Shown one piece after another: positions 16,328 to 25,174 of a stretch of 64,000 bases of DNA. A program made the translations under genes and the position numbers. Positions within the stretch are counted from its first letter, which is position 1. The number at the start of each line of letters is the position of its first letter. Under the pieces are notes generated by a model. That model searched no databases, was not told the DNA's origin, and was given only the letters and a program-made list of their open reading frames with translations. Origin of the DNA: Salinicoccus sediminis. GTDB taxonomy: Bacteria; Bacillota; Bacilli; Staphylococcales; Salinicoccaceae. Where the stretch lies: assembly GCF_000986795.1 (NCBI RefSeq), contig NZ_LAYZ01000001.1, positions 1-64,000 on the forward strand. Direction: 5' to 3'.

Positions 16328-19300
16328 TGGTATATTTGAAAGCGATAGAAGCCCACGGCTTCAAATCATTTGCGGATAAAGTGGATATCAAATTCGATTC
16401 GGGTGTGACGGCAGTCGTCGGCCCGAACGGCAGCGGCAAAAGCAACATCACGGATGCGATCCGCTGGGTGCTCGGCGAACAGTCGGCCCGGACGATACGG
16501 GGTGTGAAGATGGAGGATGTCATCTTCAACGGCACATCCGGCAGGAAGGCCATGAACTATGCGCAGGTGGGCCTCGTGCTGGACAACAGATCCCGCAAAC
16601 TGGCAATAGATGCGGATAAGGTGACCATCACACGAAAACTGTACAGGAACGGTGACAGTGAGTACTATATCAATGAGGACAAATGCAGGCTGAAGGAAAT
16701 CAACGAGCTTTTCCTCGATTCCGGCCTCGGGAAAAATGCCTATAACATCATTTCCCAGGGGGAGGTCGATGAAGTGCTGAAGGCGCGGCCGGAACAGCGC
16801 AGGAACCTGATCGAAGAGACGGCGGGCGTGATGAAATACAAACTGAGGAAGAAAGAGTCCGAAAAGCGGCTCGAAGACACCGCGCAGAATCTGAGCAGGG
16901 TGAATGATATCATACAGGAGCTTGAATCCCGCGTGACGCGGCTCGAGCGGGAGAGTGCGGTTGCCGAAGAGTACCTGGCGCTCAAAGAAGAGATGAGCCG
17001 CAGCGATATCGAAGTGACCGTCTACGACATCAATGCCCTCGCAACCCTCCTCCATAAAGAGGAGGCAGCTTATCACGCAACAGAGAAGAAAGCTTCGGAA
17101 TGCCGTCATGCACAAGAAGAGATGAACCGGAAAATGTCGGAGCTCCAGGGCGCGCGTGACAAATATGACAGTGAAAACAAAGAACTGAACAGCCGGCTCG
17201 TTGAACTGTCCAAACGGCTTGAGAATACCAGCGGGCGGATCGATCTATACAAAGAACGCAAAAACAACAAAGGACAGCTGGTGGAAGAACTCAAGGTGCG
17301 TCTCTCTGAACAAAATTCGAGGGTCGAATCCCTCGATGCCCAAAAGGCTGAGGCTGACGGTACAGCCGAATTCCTGGACGCGCGTGCATCGGAACTTAAA
17401 AAGTCCCTGAGAGAGTCAAAGGAGCAGCAGCGCTATCTTACAGAGGATCAGGGCGATGAAATTGAAAAACTCAAGGACAGCTATTATGATCTGATGGTTG
17501 AGAAGACGACGCTCGAGAACGAACGGCGCCGGGAAGAGACGGAACAGTCCCGTCTCGACGGCAGTCTGCGGCAGAAAGAGGAGCGTCTCGCAACACTCAG
17601 GCAGGATTACGAAAAAGAGGCGGCGGAACACGGTGGCCTGGTTGAGGAGAAAGAGAAGACCGGTGCAGAGCTTGCTGAGGCACGGGAGAGATACCTTGCT
17701 GAAAAGAAGGCACTCACAGAGCTCAACCGGAAATACGATGAAGAGCAGGAAAAGCTGCACAAGGCAAACCGTTTCATCGAGCAGCAGGCTTCAAAGCTTG
17801 AAATGCTCAAAAACTTGCAGAATGAATACCGCGGCTACTATCCGGGTGTCCGTGCGATCCTGAAAAATCGAGACAGGGTCGGCGGTGTGCGCGGCTCGGT
17901 CGGTGAACTGATCTCGACCGAGAACAGGTATATGACGGCGCTTGATACTGCACTGGGCGCCCAGGCGCAGAACATCATCATGGCCAGTGAACAGGACGCC
18001 AAAAAGGCAATCAGCTATCTCAAGGAGAAAAAGAGCGGCTTTGCCACATTCCTGCCGATGGATGTCATCCGCCCGAGATCACTTTCCGGAGAGATACGCC
18101 GGCAGGTTGAAAACTCGCATATAGAGGCCCGGGTGCTTGCCGACATCGCGGTTGCAGATCATGACCTCAGCGATATCGTCCATCATCTGCTGGGGACGAC
18201 GGTTGTTACAGGAAACATAGACGATGCAGGGGCCCTTGCACGCCATATCAACCACCGTGCGCGCATCGTCACCATGGACGGCGAGACGATCATGCCCGGC
18301 GGCGCGATGAGCGGCGGCTCGAAGAATACAAAAAGTTCCATCATCGAGAGCCAGAGGGAAATGGCGGAAACAAAAGAGAAACTTGCGGAATACAAAGGCA
18401 AACTCGAGCGCATGAAAACAATCGTCAGTGACCTCGGCGAGGAAGTCTCCGTACAGATGGAAAAACTGTCGAAACAGGAGAGTACAGGCGAAAAGCTTGC
18501 CGAAAGGCACGAGGAAGCGGAATCCGCCGCAGACAGGCTGGGCTATCAGCTCGAGGCGAAAGCGGAGACCATGGCGGTGCTTGAAGATGAACTGAAATCA
18601 CTCGGCCGCACGGAGGAAGTGCGTGATTACGCCGGTCTTATCAAAGAGGCGGAGGAGAAGCTCGCCGGACTCGACGAACGCATCCGCCTGATGAGCGCAT
18701 CCGACAAGGAGAAAAAGGAGAAGCTCGCTGCCCTCACTGATGAAGCACACGCTGCTGAACGCGAGTATACAGCAGTCAAAGAGCGCACCAGCCACAACAG
18801 CGCTGAGCAGGAAAGGATCGCCTCAGAGCTTGAAGCGGCGCGTGAGGCCGTCAGGGAAACAGAAGCGCAGCAGCAGATGGTCTCTGAAGACCTTGAAGGC
18901 ATGGATATTGACGCCCTGGAGAAGGAGAAGCGGGAACTCTCCATAGAGGTGGAAAAACTGTATGAGAAGACGGAGGCCATGTCCGGCCGCCAGCATGAAA
19001 TCAGGATGGAATACAACGCAATCACGGAAAAGCGTGACCGGATTTCCAAAGAGCTTGAAGAATGTCAGGAAATATTACGCAATCATACAGGCAAAAAAGA
19101 GAAGCTGGATGTTAAAATGGAACAGAAGATCGAATATCTTTCCGAAAACTACCGGCTCACCTATGAAAGAGCGAAAGAGGAGTATGATGATTTCTCGGAT
19201 ATCGATCAGAAACGCATGCAGATTTCACTCAATAAGAAAAGCATCGAGGAACTCGGCCCCGTGAACCTGGGGGCCATCGAGGAATTCGAGCGTGTCAATG

Positions 19301-19881
19301 AACGCTACAGCTTCCTGAAGGCCCAGGAGGCCGATCTGCTGGAAGCGCGTTCGACACTGCTTGAAGTGATCAGTGAAATGGACGGGGAAGTCGCAGTCAG
19401 ATTCAGGGAGGCTTTCCGGCAGGTGAACGAACACTTCGGCGAAGTGTTCAGGGAGATGTTCGGCGGCGGACAGGCGGAGCTGAGACTCACGGTTGAAGAT
19501 GACTATCTGGAATCCGGCGTGGAGATCTACGCCCAGCCGCCCGGCAAGAAGCTGTCATCGCTGTCGCTGCTCTCAGGAGGCGAACGTGCGCTGACTGCAA
19601 TCAGCCTGCTGTTCAGCATATTGAAAGTGCGCGTAAGCCCATTCATCATCCTGGATGAGGTGGAAGCGGCACTGGATGAATCCAACGTGTTGCGTTATGC
19701 GAAATATTTGAAACAGCTTGCGGAAAATACACAGTTCATCGTCATCACCCACAGAAAAGGTACAATGGAAGAGAGTGACCGGCTGTTCGGCGTGACGATG
19801 CAGGAGCGCGGTGTCAGCCAGCTCATAAGTGTTGACCTTAAGAACTACGAAGAAAAAGTGAGAGAGGAAGAGACGGTGTGA
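16327..19881 (+). CDS. smc: Chromosome segregation protein SMC
   Basis: Core ATPase of the bacterial condensin complex with ScpA/ScpB. The 1184-residue protein has an N-terminal Walker A (GPNGSGKSN, about 33-41), two long Glu/Lys-rich coiled coils, a hinge around 500-660 with GAMSGGSKN, and the C-terminal LSGGERAL signature with Walker B FIILDEVEAALDE. Start overlaps the rnc stop (TGATG). The rnc-smc-ftsY order is conserved in Bacillus and Staphylococcus. Confidence 0.97.
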   Translation: MVYLKAIEAHGFKSFADKVDIKFDSGVTAVVGPNGSGKSNITDAIRWVLGEQSARTIRGVKMEDVIFNGTSGRKAMNYAQVGLVLDNRSRKLAIDADKVTITRKLYRNGDSEYYINEDKCRLKEINELFLDSGLGKNAYNIISQGEVDEVLKARPEQRRNLIEETAGVMKYKLRKKESEKRLEDTAQNLSRVNDIIQELESRVTRLERESAVAEEYLALKEEMSRSDIEVTVYDINALATLLHKEEAAYHATEKKASECRHAQEEMNRKMSELQGARDKYDSENKELNSRLVELSKRLENTSGRIDLYKERKNNKGQLVEELKVRLSEQNSRVESLDAQKAEADGTAEFLDARASELKKSLRESKEQQRYLTEDQGDEIEKLKDSYYDLMVEKTTLENERRREETEQSRLDGSLRQKEERLATLRQDYEKEAAEHGGLVEEKEKTGAELAEARERYLAEKKALTELNRKYDEEQEKLHKANRFIEQQASKLEMLKNLQNEYRGYYPGVRAILKNRDRVGGVRGSVGELISTENRYMTALDTALGAQAQNIIMASEQDAKKAISYLKEKKSGFATFLPMDVIRPRSLSGEIRRQVENSHIEARVLADIAVADHDLSDIVHHLLGTTVVTGNIDDAGALARHINHRARIVTMDGETIMPGGAMSGGSKNTKSSIIESQREMAETKEKLAEYKGKLERMKTIVSDLGEEVSVQMEKLSKQESTGEKLAERHEEAESAADRLGYQLEAKAETMAVLEDELKSLGRTEEVRDYAGLIKEAEEKLAGLDERIRLMSASDKEKKEKLAALTDEAHAAEREYTAVKERTSHNSAEQERIASELEAAREAVRETEAQQQMVSEDLEGMDIDALEKEKRELSIEVEKLYEKTEAMSGRQHEIRMEYNAITEKRDRISKELEECQEILRNHTGKKEKLDVKMEQKIEYLSENYRLTYERAKEEYDDFSDIDQKRMQISLNKKSIEELGPVNLGAIEEFERVNERYSFLKAQEADLLEARSTLLEVISEMDGEVAVRFREAFRQVNEHFGEVFREMFGGGQAELRLTVEDDYLESGVEIYAQPPGKKLSSLSLLSGGERALTAISLLFSILKVRVSPFIILDEVEAALDESNVLRYAKYLKQLAENTQFIVITHRKGTMEESDRLFGVTMQERGVSQLISVDLKNYEEKVREEETV

Positions 19882-20987
19882 GCTTTCTTAAACGATTGAA
19901 AGACAGATTCCAGCCGAACAAGGAGAAAGAGGCTGCTGAAAAGTCGGCGGAGGAGCAGAATGAGAAACTCGATGACGGCCTGATCAGCATCGAGGAATTC
20001 GAGGAATGGGAACAGGAACAGATCGGCTATAAATTCAAAGCCGGTCTCGAAAAGAGCCGTGAGAAATTCCAGAATGAAATCAATGAACTGATGGCGCGCT
20101 ACCGCACGGTGGACGAGGATTTCTTCGAAGCTTTGGAGGAAGTTCTGATCGGGGCCGATGTCGGATTCAATACTGTGATGGAACTGACGGATGAACTGCG
20201 CCATGTGGCGAAAGTTGAGAACATCACTGAAACCCGTGACCTCAAGGAGACGATTGTTGAAAAGATGGTCGAAATCTATGAGCGCAATGACGACCTTCCC
20301 GAGACCGTCAATATCCAGGAGGATGGCCTGACTGTCATTCTCGTCGTCGGCGTGAACGGCGTCGGCAAGACGACAAGCATCGGCAAGCTCGCCTACAAAT
20401 ACAAGCAGGAAGGCAAAAATGTCATGCTTGCCGCCGGCGATACTTTCCGTGCCGGGGCGATCAACCAGCTCAAAGTGTGGGGGGAACGCGTGGATGTGGA
20501 CGTCATCAGCCAGTCGGAGGGCAGCGACCCGGCAGCAGTCATGTTCGATGCCATCAATGCTGCAAAAAAACGCGGTACGGATGTGCTGATCTGTGATACC
20601 GCAGGACGGCTGCAGAACAAGGGCAACCTGATGAACGAACTTTCCAAGATGAAAAACGTCATCCAGAAAACCGTGCCCGACGCACCGCATGAATCGCTGC
20701 TTGTACTGGATGCCACAACCGGACAGAATGCCCTGAGCCAGGCCAAAGCTTTCAAGGAAGTGACGGATGTATCCGGAATTGTCCTGACAAAGCTCGACGG
20801 CACCGCAAAAGGCGGCATCGTGCTTGCCATCAGAAATGAGCTCGGCATTCCTGTCAAATTCGTCGGACTCGGCGAACAGCTGGATGATCTGCAGGAATTC
20901 AATGCAGAGAACTATGTTTACGGACTGTTTGCTGATATGATATCAAATGCAGAGGAACTGGATGATACAGGCGGGGATGATGTATAA
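19878..20987 (+). CDS. ftsY: Signal recognition particle receptor FtsY
   Basis: Membrane-associated GTPase that docks SRP-ribosome complexes at the translocon. The 369-residue protein has a charged, Glu/Lys-rich A region (about 1-60) and the NG domain with [15 protein letters not shown] and [10 protein letters not shown] motifs. It starts at GTG 19878, overlapping the smc stop by four bases; the encoded start [11 protein letters not shown] fits the family. It ends in a one-base overlap with ylxM. Confidence 0.95.
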   Translation: MSFLKRLKDRFQPNKEKEAAEKSAEEQNEKLDDGLISIEEFEEWEQEQIGYKFKAGLEKSREKFQNEINELMARYRTVDEDFFEALEEVLIGADVGFNTVMELTDELRHVAKVENITETRDLKETIVEKMVEIYERNDDLPETVNIQEDGLTVILVVGVNGVGKTTSIGKLAYKYKQEGKNVMLAAGDTFRAGAINQLKVWGERVDVDVISQSEGSDPAAVMFDAINAAKKRGTDVLICDTAGRLQNKGNLMNELSKMKNVIQKTVPDAPHESLLVLDATTGQNALSQAKAFKEVTDVSGIVLTKLDGTAKGGIVLAIRNELGIPVKFVGLGEQLDDLQEFNAENYVYGLFADMISNAEELDDTGGDDV

Positions 20988-21322
20988 TGACGGAAGAACT
21001 CGAACGCACGATGCGGATGAATCATCTTTATGACTTCTACAATTCCCTGCTTACGGATAAGCAGAGAAGGTACATCGAACTTTATTATCTGGAGGATTTT
21101 GCTTTCAGTGAAATTGCGGAAGAACTTGATGTCACACGCCAGGCGGTCTATGACAACCTGAAGCGCTCGAAGGACCTTCTGGAGCATTATGAGGAAAACC
21201 TCGGGATGTACAGAAATTTCGAATCAAGGCACACACTTATAAATCAGCTTAAAAATAAACTGGAAGAATCGACGGACTCTGAAACGAGGGAGATTCTGGA
21301 CCGGTTGGAAGCATTGGATTAG
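20987..21322 (+). CDS. ylxM: YlxM/p13 family putative helix-turn-helix protein, SRP-associated
   Basis: A 111-residue protein with a sigma-4-like helix-turn-helix: [26 protein letters not shown] followed by [13 protein letters not shown]. Members sit beside ffh in many Firmicutes and have been linked to signal recognition particle function; a DNA target is not established. Start overlaps the ftsY stop (TAATG), and ffh follows 11 bases after. Confidence 0.9.
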   Translation: MTEELERTMRMNHLYDFYNSLLTDKQRRYIELYYLEDFAFSEIAEELDVTRQAVYDNLKRSKDLLEHYEENLGMYRNFESRHTLINQLKNKLEESTDSETREILDRLEALD

Positions 21323-21333
21323 GAGGAAGAAAT

Positions 21334-22680
21334 ATGGCTTTTGAAGGATTGGGAGAACGTCTCCAGGCCACGATGGACCGCATCAAGAGCAAAGGCAAGG
21401 TGTCCGAGTCGGACATCAAGGTCATGATGCGCGAAGTGCGCCTCGCCCTGCTCGAAGCGGACGTCAATTTCAAAGTGGTCAAGCAGTTTATCAATCAGGT
21501 GAAAGAACGTGCGCTCGGTTCTGACGTCATGCAGTCACTGACACCGGGCCAGCAGGTCATCAAGATTGTAAGAGAGGAACTGACCGACCTGATGGGCGGA
21601 GACAACCAGAAGATCAACCTCAGTCAGAAACCGCCGACTGTCATCATGATGGTCGGCCTGCAGGGTGCCGGTAAGACGACCACTGCAGGCAAGCTCGCGC
21701 TTCACCTGAGGAAGAATTTCAACAAGAAACCGCTGCTCGTGGCGGGCGACATATACCGTCCGGCGGCAATCGACCAGCTCGAGACGGTCGGCAGGCAGAT
21801 CGATGTCCCGGTGTTCGCCCTCGGGGACAAGGTGAAGCCCCAGCAGATCGTCACCGAGGCGCTGGATCATGCCAGGGCAGAGCATCTGGATACGGTCATC
21901 ATCGATACGGCCGGCCGGCTGCATATCGATGAGGGCCTGATGAATGAGCTCAAGGATATCAAGGAGATCGCGACACCTGACGAAATCATGCTGGTCGTCG
22001 ATTCCATGACCGGTCAGGATGCCGTCAATGTTGCAGAGTCATTCAATGATCTGCTTGATATCACGGGTGTGACACTGACGAAACTTGACGGGGATACACG
22101 CGGCGGTGCGGCCCTGTCCATCCGTTCGGTGACCGGCAAGCCGATCAAGTTCGCGGGTATGTCCGAGAAGATGGACGGCCTTGAAACTTTCCATCCGGAC
22201 CGTATGGCCCAGAGGATACTCGGCATGGGCGATGTGCTGTCCATCATCGAAAAAGCGCAGGCGACCGTGGATGAAGATGAGCAGAAAGTGCTTCAGCAGA
22301 AGATCAAGGATCAGAGCTTCACCCTGGATGATTTCCTGGAACAGATGGACCAGGTCAAGAATCTCGGGCCGCTTGATGAACTGCTCAAGATGATGCCGGG
22401 GGCAAACAAGATCAAAGGCCTCGACAAGATGCAGATGAGCGGCAATGAGATTGATCATGTGCAGGCCATCATCCGCTCCATGACGATGGATGAGCGCGAA
22501 AATCCGTCGAAGATCAACGCGAGCCGCAAAAAGCGCATCGCCCGCGGTTCCGGACGGACACTACAGGAAGTGAACCGGCTGCTCAAACAATTCAATGAAA
22601 TGAAGAAGATGATGAAGCAGATGACAAGCCAGAAGGGCAGGAAAAAGAATCCTTTCGGCAACATGGGGCTGCCATTTTAA
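21334..22680 (+). CDS. ffh: Signal recognition particle protein Ffh
   Basis: Binds signal peptides and 4.5S-type RNA and targets ribosomes to FtsY. The 448-residue protein has N and G domains with GLQGAGKTTT, DTAGR and TKLDGDTRGG, then the methionine-rich M domain (from about 300) with the RNA-binding segment around SRKKRIARGSG and the flexible Met/Lys-rich end. Start follows AGGAGG. Confidence 0.97.
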   Translation: MAFEGLGERLQATMDRIKSKGKVSESDIKVMMREVRLALLEADVNFKVVKQFINQVKERALGSDVMQSLTPGQQVIKIVREELTDLMGGDNQKINLSQKPPTVIMMVGLQGAGKTTTAGKLALHLRKNFNKKPLLVAGDIYRPAAIDQLETVGRQIDVPVFALGDKVKPQQIVTEALDHARAEHLDTVIIDTAGRLHIDEGLMNELKDIKEIATPDEIMLVVDSMTGQDAVNVAESFNDLLDITGVTLTKLDGDTRGGAALSIRSVTGKPIKFAGMSEKMDGLETFHPDRMAQRILGMGDVLSIIEKAQATVDEDEQKVLQQKIKDQSFTLDDFLEQMDQVKNLGPLDELLKMMPGANKIKGLDKMQMSGNEIDHVQAIIRSMTMDERENPSKINASRKKRIARGSGRTLQEVNRLLKQFNEMKKMMKQMTSQKGRKKNPFGNMGLPF

Positions 22681-22686
22681 AATTCC

Positions 22687-22727
22687 AAAACCCGTAAAGA
22701 GAAAAGTCTTTACAGGGTTTTGTTTTT
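22687..22727 (+). terminator. Terminator after ffh
   Basis: Long stem AAAACCC-GTAAAGA / TCTTTAC-a-GGGTTTT with a single bulged base and a following GTTTTT. Confidence 0.85.
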
Positions 22728-22737
22728 CTGTTATAGT
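22709..22737 (+). promoter_or_regulatory. Possible promoter of rpsP, overlapping the ffh terminator
   Basis: TTTACA (22709-22714), 17 bases, TATAGT (22732-22737). The -35 box is inside the right arm of the ffh terminator. The position is suitable for the rpsP-khpA unit. Confidence 0.5.
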
Positions 22738-22779
22738 TATAAAAGTGAAATTGAGATATAGAAAGGAGTCAACATACCA

Positions 22780-23055
22780 ATGGCAGTTAAACTTAGACTG
22801 ACACGCATGGGTTCCAAAAGAAATCCTTACTACCGTATCGTAGTCGCTGATTCCCGCAGCCCGAGAGACGGCCGCATCATCGAACAGATCGGAAGCTACA
22901 ACCCGGTGTCCAAAGAAGAAGAAAACGTAACGCTTGATGAAGACAAAGCGCTTGAATGGCTGCAGAATGGTGCGAAGCCAAGTGATACAGTTCGCAACAT
23001 CCTCAGCAATAAAGGTGTAATGGAACGTTACCACAACGCGAAACTCGGGAAGTAA
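22780..23055 (+). CDS. rpsP: 30S ribosomal protein S16
   Basis: A 91-residue basic protein with the S16 start [26 protein letters not shown] in shortened form visible over the first 26 residues, the IGSYNP turn, and the C-terminal helix with [16 protein letters not shown]. Start follows AAAGGAG. First gene of the unit with khpA. Confidence 0.97.
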   Translation: MAVKLRLTRMGSKRNPYYRIVVADSRSPRDGRIIEQIGSYNPVSKEEENVTLDEDKALEWLQNGAKPSDTVRNILSNKGVMERYHNAKLGK

Positions 23056-23061
23056 TCCCAT

Positions 23062-23289
23062 ATGAAACAATTACTTCAAACAATTCTTGAACCGATGCTG
23101 GAACATCCCGAGGCGCTGAAGATCGAGAGTGAGGAGACGGAATATAACGTATCCTATAAGATTGAAGTCCATGAGGACGATGTGGGCCGTGTGATCGGCA
23201 GGCGCGGACGTGTCATAAAAGCGGTGCGTACCATCGTGTCGGGCGCGAACCACGGCAGTTCAAAGAAAGTGTTTGTTGATGTAGATTAG
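23062..23289 (+). CDS. khpA: KH domain RNA-binding protein KhpA
   Basis: A 75-residue protein that is essentially one KH domain with the GxxG loop GRRGRV followed by IKAVRTIV. KhpA (YlqC) partners with KhpB/Jag in an RNA-binding complex that affects cell division and envelope in other Firmicutes. It follows rpsP by six bases and is closed by a terminator. Confidence 0.92.
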   Translation: MKQLLQTILEPMLEHPEALKIESEETEYNVSYKIEVHEDDVGRVIGRRGRVIKAVRTIVSGANHGSSKKVFVDVD

Positions 23290-23314
23290 GCACACCGCTT
23301 GGTGTGCCTTTTTT
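23289..23314 (+). terminator. Terminator after khpA
   Basis: Perfect 8-base stem GGCACACC / GGTGTGCC, GCTT loop, TTTTTT. The stem begins at the last base of the khpA stop codon. Confidence 0.92.
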
Positions 23315-23349
23315 ATTCATGACGAATAAATGATGAAGAGGTGCAGCTG

Positions 23350-23844
23350 ATGAAGATTAATATCGGACGACTGGTGAACTTCCACGGCGTGCAGGGTGAA
23401 GTCAAGGTTCTGAGCGATTCCGACTTCACAGAAGAACGCTTTGCCCCGGGAAGTGAAGTGGAGATAAAAGACGGGAATTACGTCATAGACAGCCACCGGA
23501 CACACAAGAACTTCCATATGCTGAAGTTCCGCGGTGTGACGAACCTGGACCAGGTCGAGCATCTGAAGGGCGCCGATCTGATGCAGGAGGACGACGCCGT
23601 TGAAATCGAACTCGCGGAAAATGAATTTCATTACCAGGAGATCATCGGGCTTGATGTGATGATTGAAGGGACACTTGAAAAAATAGGACAGGTGACTGAT
23701 ATTTTCGAAACGGGGGCGAATGATGTCTGGGTGGTCAGAGGCGGCCGTGAATACATGATCCCGTATATCGAAGATGTCGTAAAGGAAGTCGATCTGGAGA
23801 ATTCACGGATCATCATCTCGCCGATGGAGGGAATGCTCGAATGA
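23350..23844 (+). CDS. rimM: Ribosome maturation factor RimM
   Basis: Assists 30S head assembly and binds S19. The 164-residue protein has the N-terminal RimM barrel ([16 protein letters not shown]) and the C-terminal PRC barrel with EIIGLDV and the end motif [18 protein letters not shown] at 23350 follows AGAGGTG; a GTG in that site was rejected. It overlaps trmD by four bases. Confidence 0.95.
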   Translation: MKINIGRLVNFHGVQGEVKVLSDSDFTEERFAPGSEVEIKDGNYVIDSHRTHKNFHMLKFRGVTNLDQVEHLKGADLMQEDDAVEIELAENEFHYQEIIGLDVMIEGTLEKIGQVTDIFETGANDVWVVRGGREYMIPYIEDVVKEVDLENSRIIISPMEGMLE

Positions 23845-24509
23845 ATATCCACTACCTGACACTGTTTCCGGAAATGTACGAAGGAGTGCTGAACACTTCC
23901 ATATTGAAGCGCGCGAAGGAAAAAGGCATCGTCGATTACAATCTCATCAACTTCCGGGACTATTCCGAGAGCAAGCACAACAAGGTGGATGACTATCCGT
24001 ACGGCGGCGGGGCAGGCATGGTCTTGAAACCCGAACCCGTCTTCAATGCCATGGATGCACTCGACCTTGCCAATCCGCGCGTCATACTGATGTGTCCGCA
24101 GGGACAGCCGTTCGATCAGAAAATGGCAGAATCCCTGAGCGGGGAAGACGACATCGTATTCATATGCGGCCACTACGAAGGCTATGATGAGCGCATCCGC
24201 ACGCTTGTCACCGATGAAGTATCCATCGGTGACTACGTCCTGACCGGCGGTGAGCTCGCCAGCATGACGATGACGGATGCCGTCGTACGGCTGATTCCCG
24301 GCGTCCTGAGCCGCGAAGAGAGCCACCAGGAGGATTCATTCTCAACGGGTATGCTCGAACATCCGCACTATACCCGCCCCCGCGAGTACCGCGGGATGGA
24401 AGTGCCCGACGTGCTCCTGAACGGCAACCATAAACTGATAGAGGAATGGCGTCATGAACAGAGCCTCCTGCGCACGCGGGAGCGGCGTCCGGACCTTTTG
24501 GACGACTAG
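23841..24509 (+). CDS. trmD: tRNA (guanine37-N1)-methyltransferase
   Basis: Methylates G37 next to the anticodon to prevent frameshifting. The SPOUT-fold protein shows [35 protein letters not shown], the knot segments [13 protein letters not shown] and GDYVLTGGE, and SHQEDSFS. At 222 residues it is about 20 shorter than staphylococcal TrmD: it stops after RRPDLLDD, where relatives continue with a short C-terminal helix. The start overlaps rimM (ATGA). Confidence 0.94.
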   Translation: MNIHYLTLFPEMYEGVLNTSILKRAKEKGIVDYNLINFRDYSESKHNKVDDYPYGGGAGMVLKPEPVFNAMDALDLANPRVILMCPQGQPFDQKMAESLSGEDDIVFICGHYEGYDERIRTLVTDEVSIGDYVLTGGELASMTMTDAVVRLIPGVLSREESHQEDSFSTGMLEHPHYTRPREYRGMEVPDVLLNGNHKLIEEWRHEQSLLRTRERRPDLLDD

Positions 24510-24539
24510 AATATATACGCATGATTTATGGGAAAGCCG

Positions 24540-24568
24540 TTGAAAGCATGAAATAATTATGGTAATAT
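24540..24568 (+). promoter_or_regulatory. Promoter of rplS
   Basis: TTGAAA (24540-24545), 17 bases, TAATAT (24563-24568), about 80 bases before the rplS start, leaving room for a leader RNA. Confidence 0.6.
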
Positions 24569-24574
24569 TATACG

Positions 24575-24649
24575 AGTGTCTGAGTACACACATACACAAC
24601 AATCCGCTGCTATGACGGGCAAGATGGTTGGAAGAAGGAGAAGATAATC
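24575..24649 (+). ncRNA. Candidate rplS 5' leader
   Basis: About 75 transcribed bases precede rplS. Firmicute rplS genes often have an autoregulatory leader bound by L19. No strong consensus fold could be confirmed by eye, so this is a positional suggestion only. Confidence 0.35.
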
Positions 24650-24997
24650 ATGTCACAGGAACTAATCAATGAGCTGACAAAAGATCAGCTGAAAACAGAT
24701 CTGCCGCAATTCAAACCAGGCGACACAGTACGTGTCCACGTACGTATCGTCGAAGGAAGCCGTGAGCGTATCCAGGTCTTCGAAGGTGTTGTAATCAAAC
24801 GCCGTGGCGGAGGCATTTCCGAAACATTCACAGTGCGTAAAATTTCCTACGGTGTAGGAGTCGAGCGTACATTCCCTGTACACACGCCGAAAATCGAGAA
24901 ACTTGAAGTTACTCGCCGCGGCCGCGTACGTCGTGCGAAACTTTACTACCTGCGCAGCCTGCGTGGTAAAGCAGCACGTATCAGAGAACTCCGCTAA
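24650..24997 (+). CDS. rplS: 50S ribosomal protein L19
   Basis: The 115-residue basic protein shows the L19 pattern: [41 protein letters not shown] in separated pieces, and the end [17 protein letters not shown]. It lies at the subunit interface. Start follows AAGGAG. A strong terminator closes it, after which the inserted minus-strand glycosylation module begins. Confidence 0.97.
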   Translation: MSQELINELTKDQLKTDLPQFKPGDTVRVHVRIVEGSRERIQVFEGVVIKRRGGGISETFTVRKISYGVGVERTFPVHTPKIEKLEVTRRGRVRRAKLYYLRSLRGKAARIRELR

Positions 24998-25011
24998 TAG
25001 TCCGGAGAAGC

Positions 25012-25052
25012 AAAGCCCCTGCATCCCGTTTGGAGGATGCAGGGGCTTTTTT
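25012..25052 (+). terminator. Terminator after rplS
   Basis: Very strong 15-base stem starting AAAGCCCCTGCATCC, short loop, then a run of six T residues. Confidence 0.95.
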
Positions 25053-25139
25053 ATATCCATATCGATGGTTTTTATCCACTGGTGGGGGGTGTTGCCTGTC
25101 ACCGATCCGGAAACGAGGATAAGAGAAACGCCCACATGC

Positions 25140-25174
25140 AAAAGGCACGGAATCATCTGCGATTCCGTGCCTTT
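25140..25174 (-). terminator. Terminator of the glycosylation module
   Basis: Perfect 14-base inverted repeat beginning AAAGGCACGGAATC with a six-base loop and four T residues on the minus strand. It overlaps the last codons of the yfhO-like gene. Confidence 0.65.
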
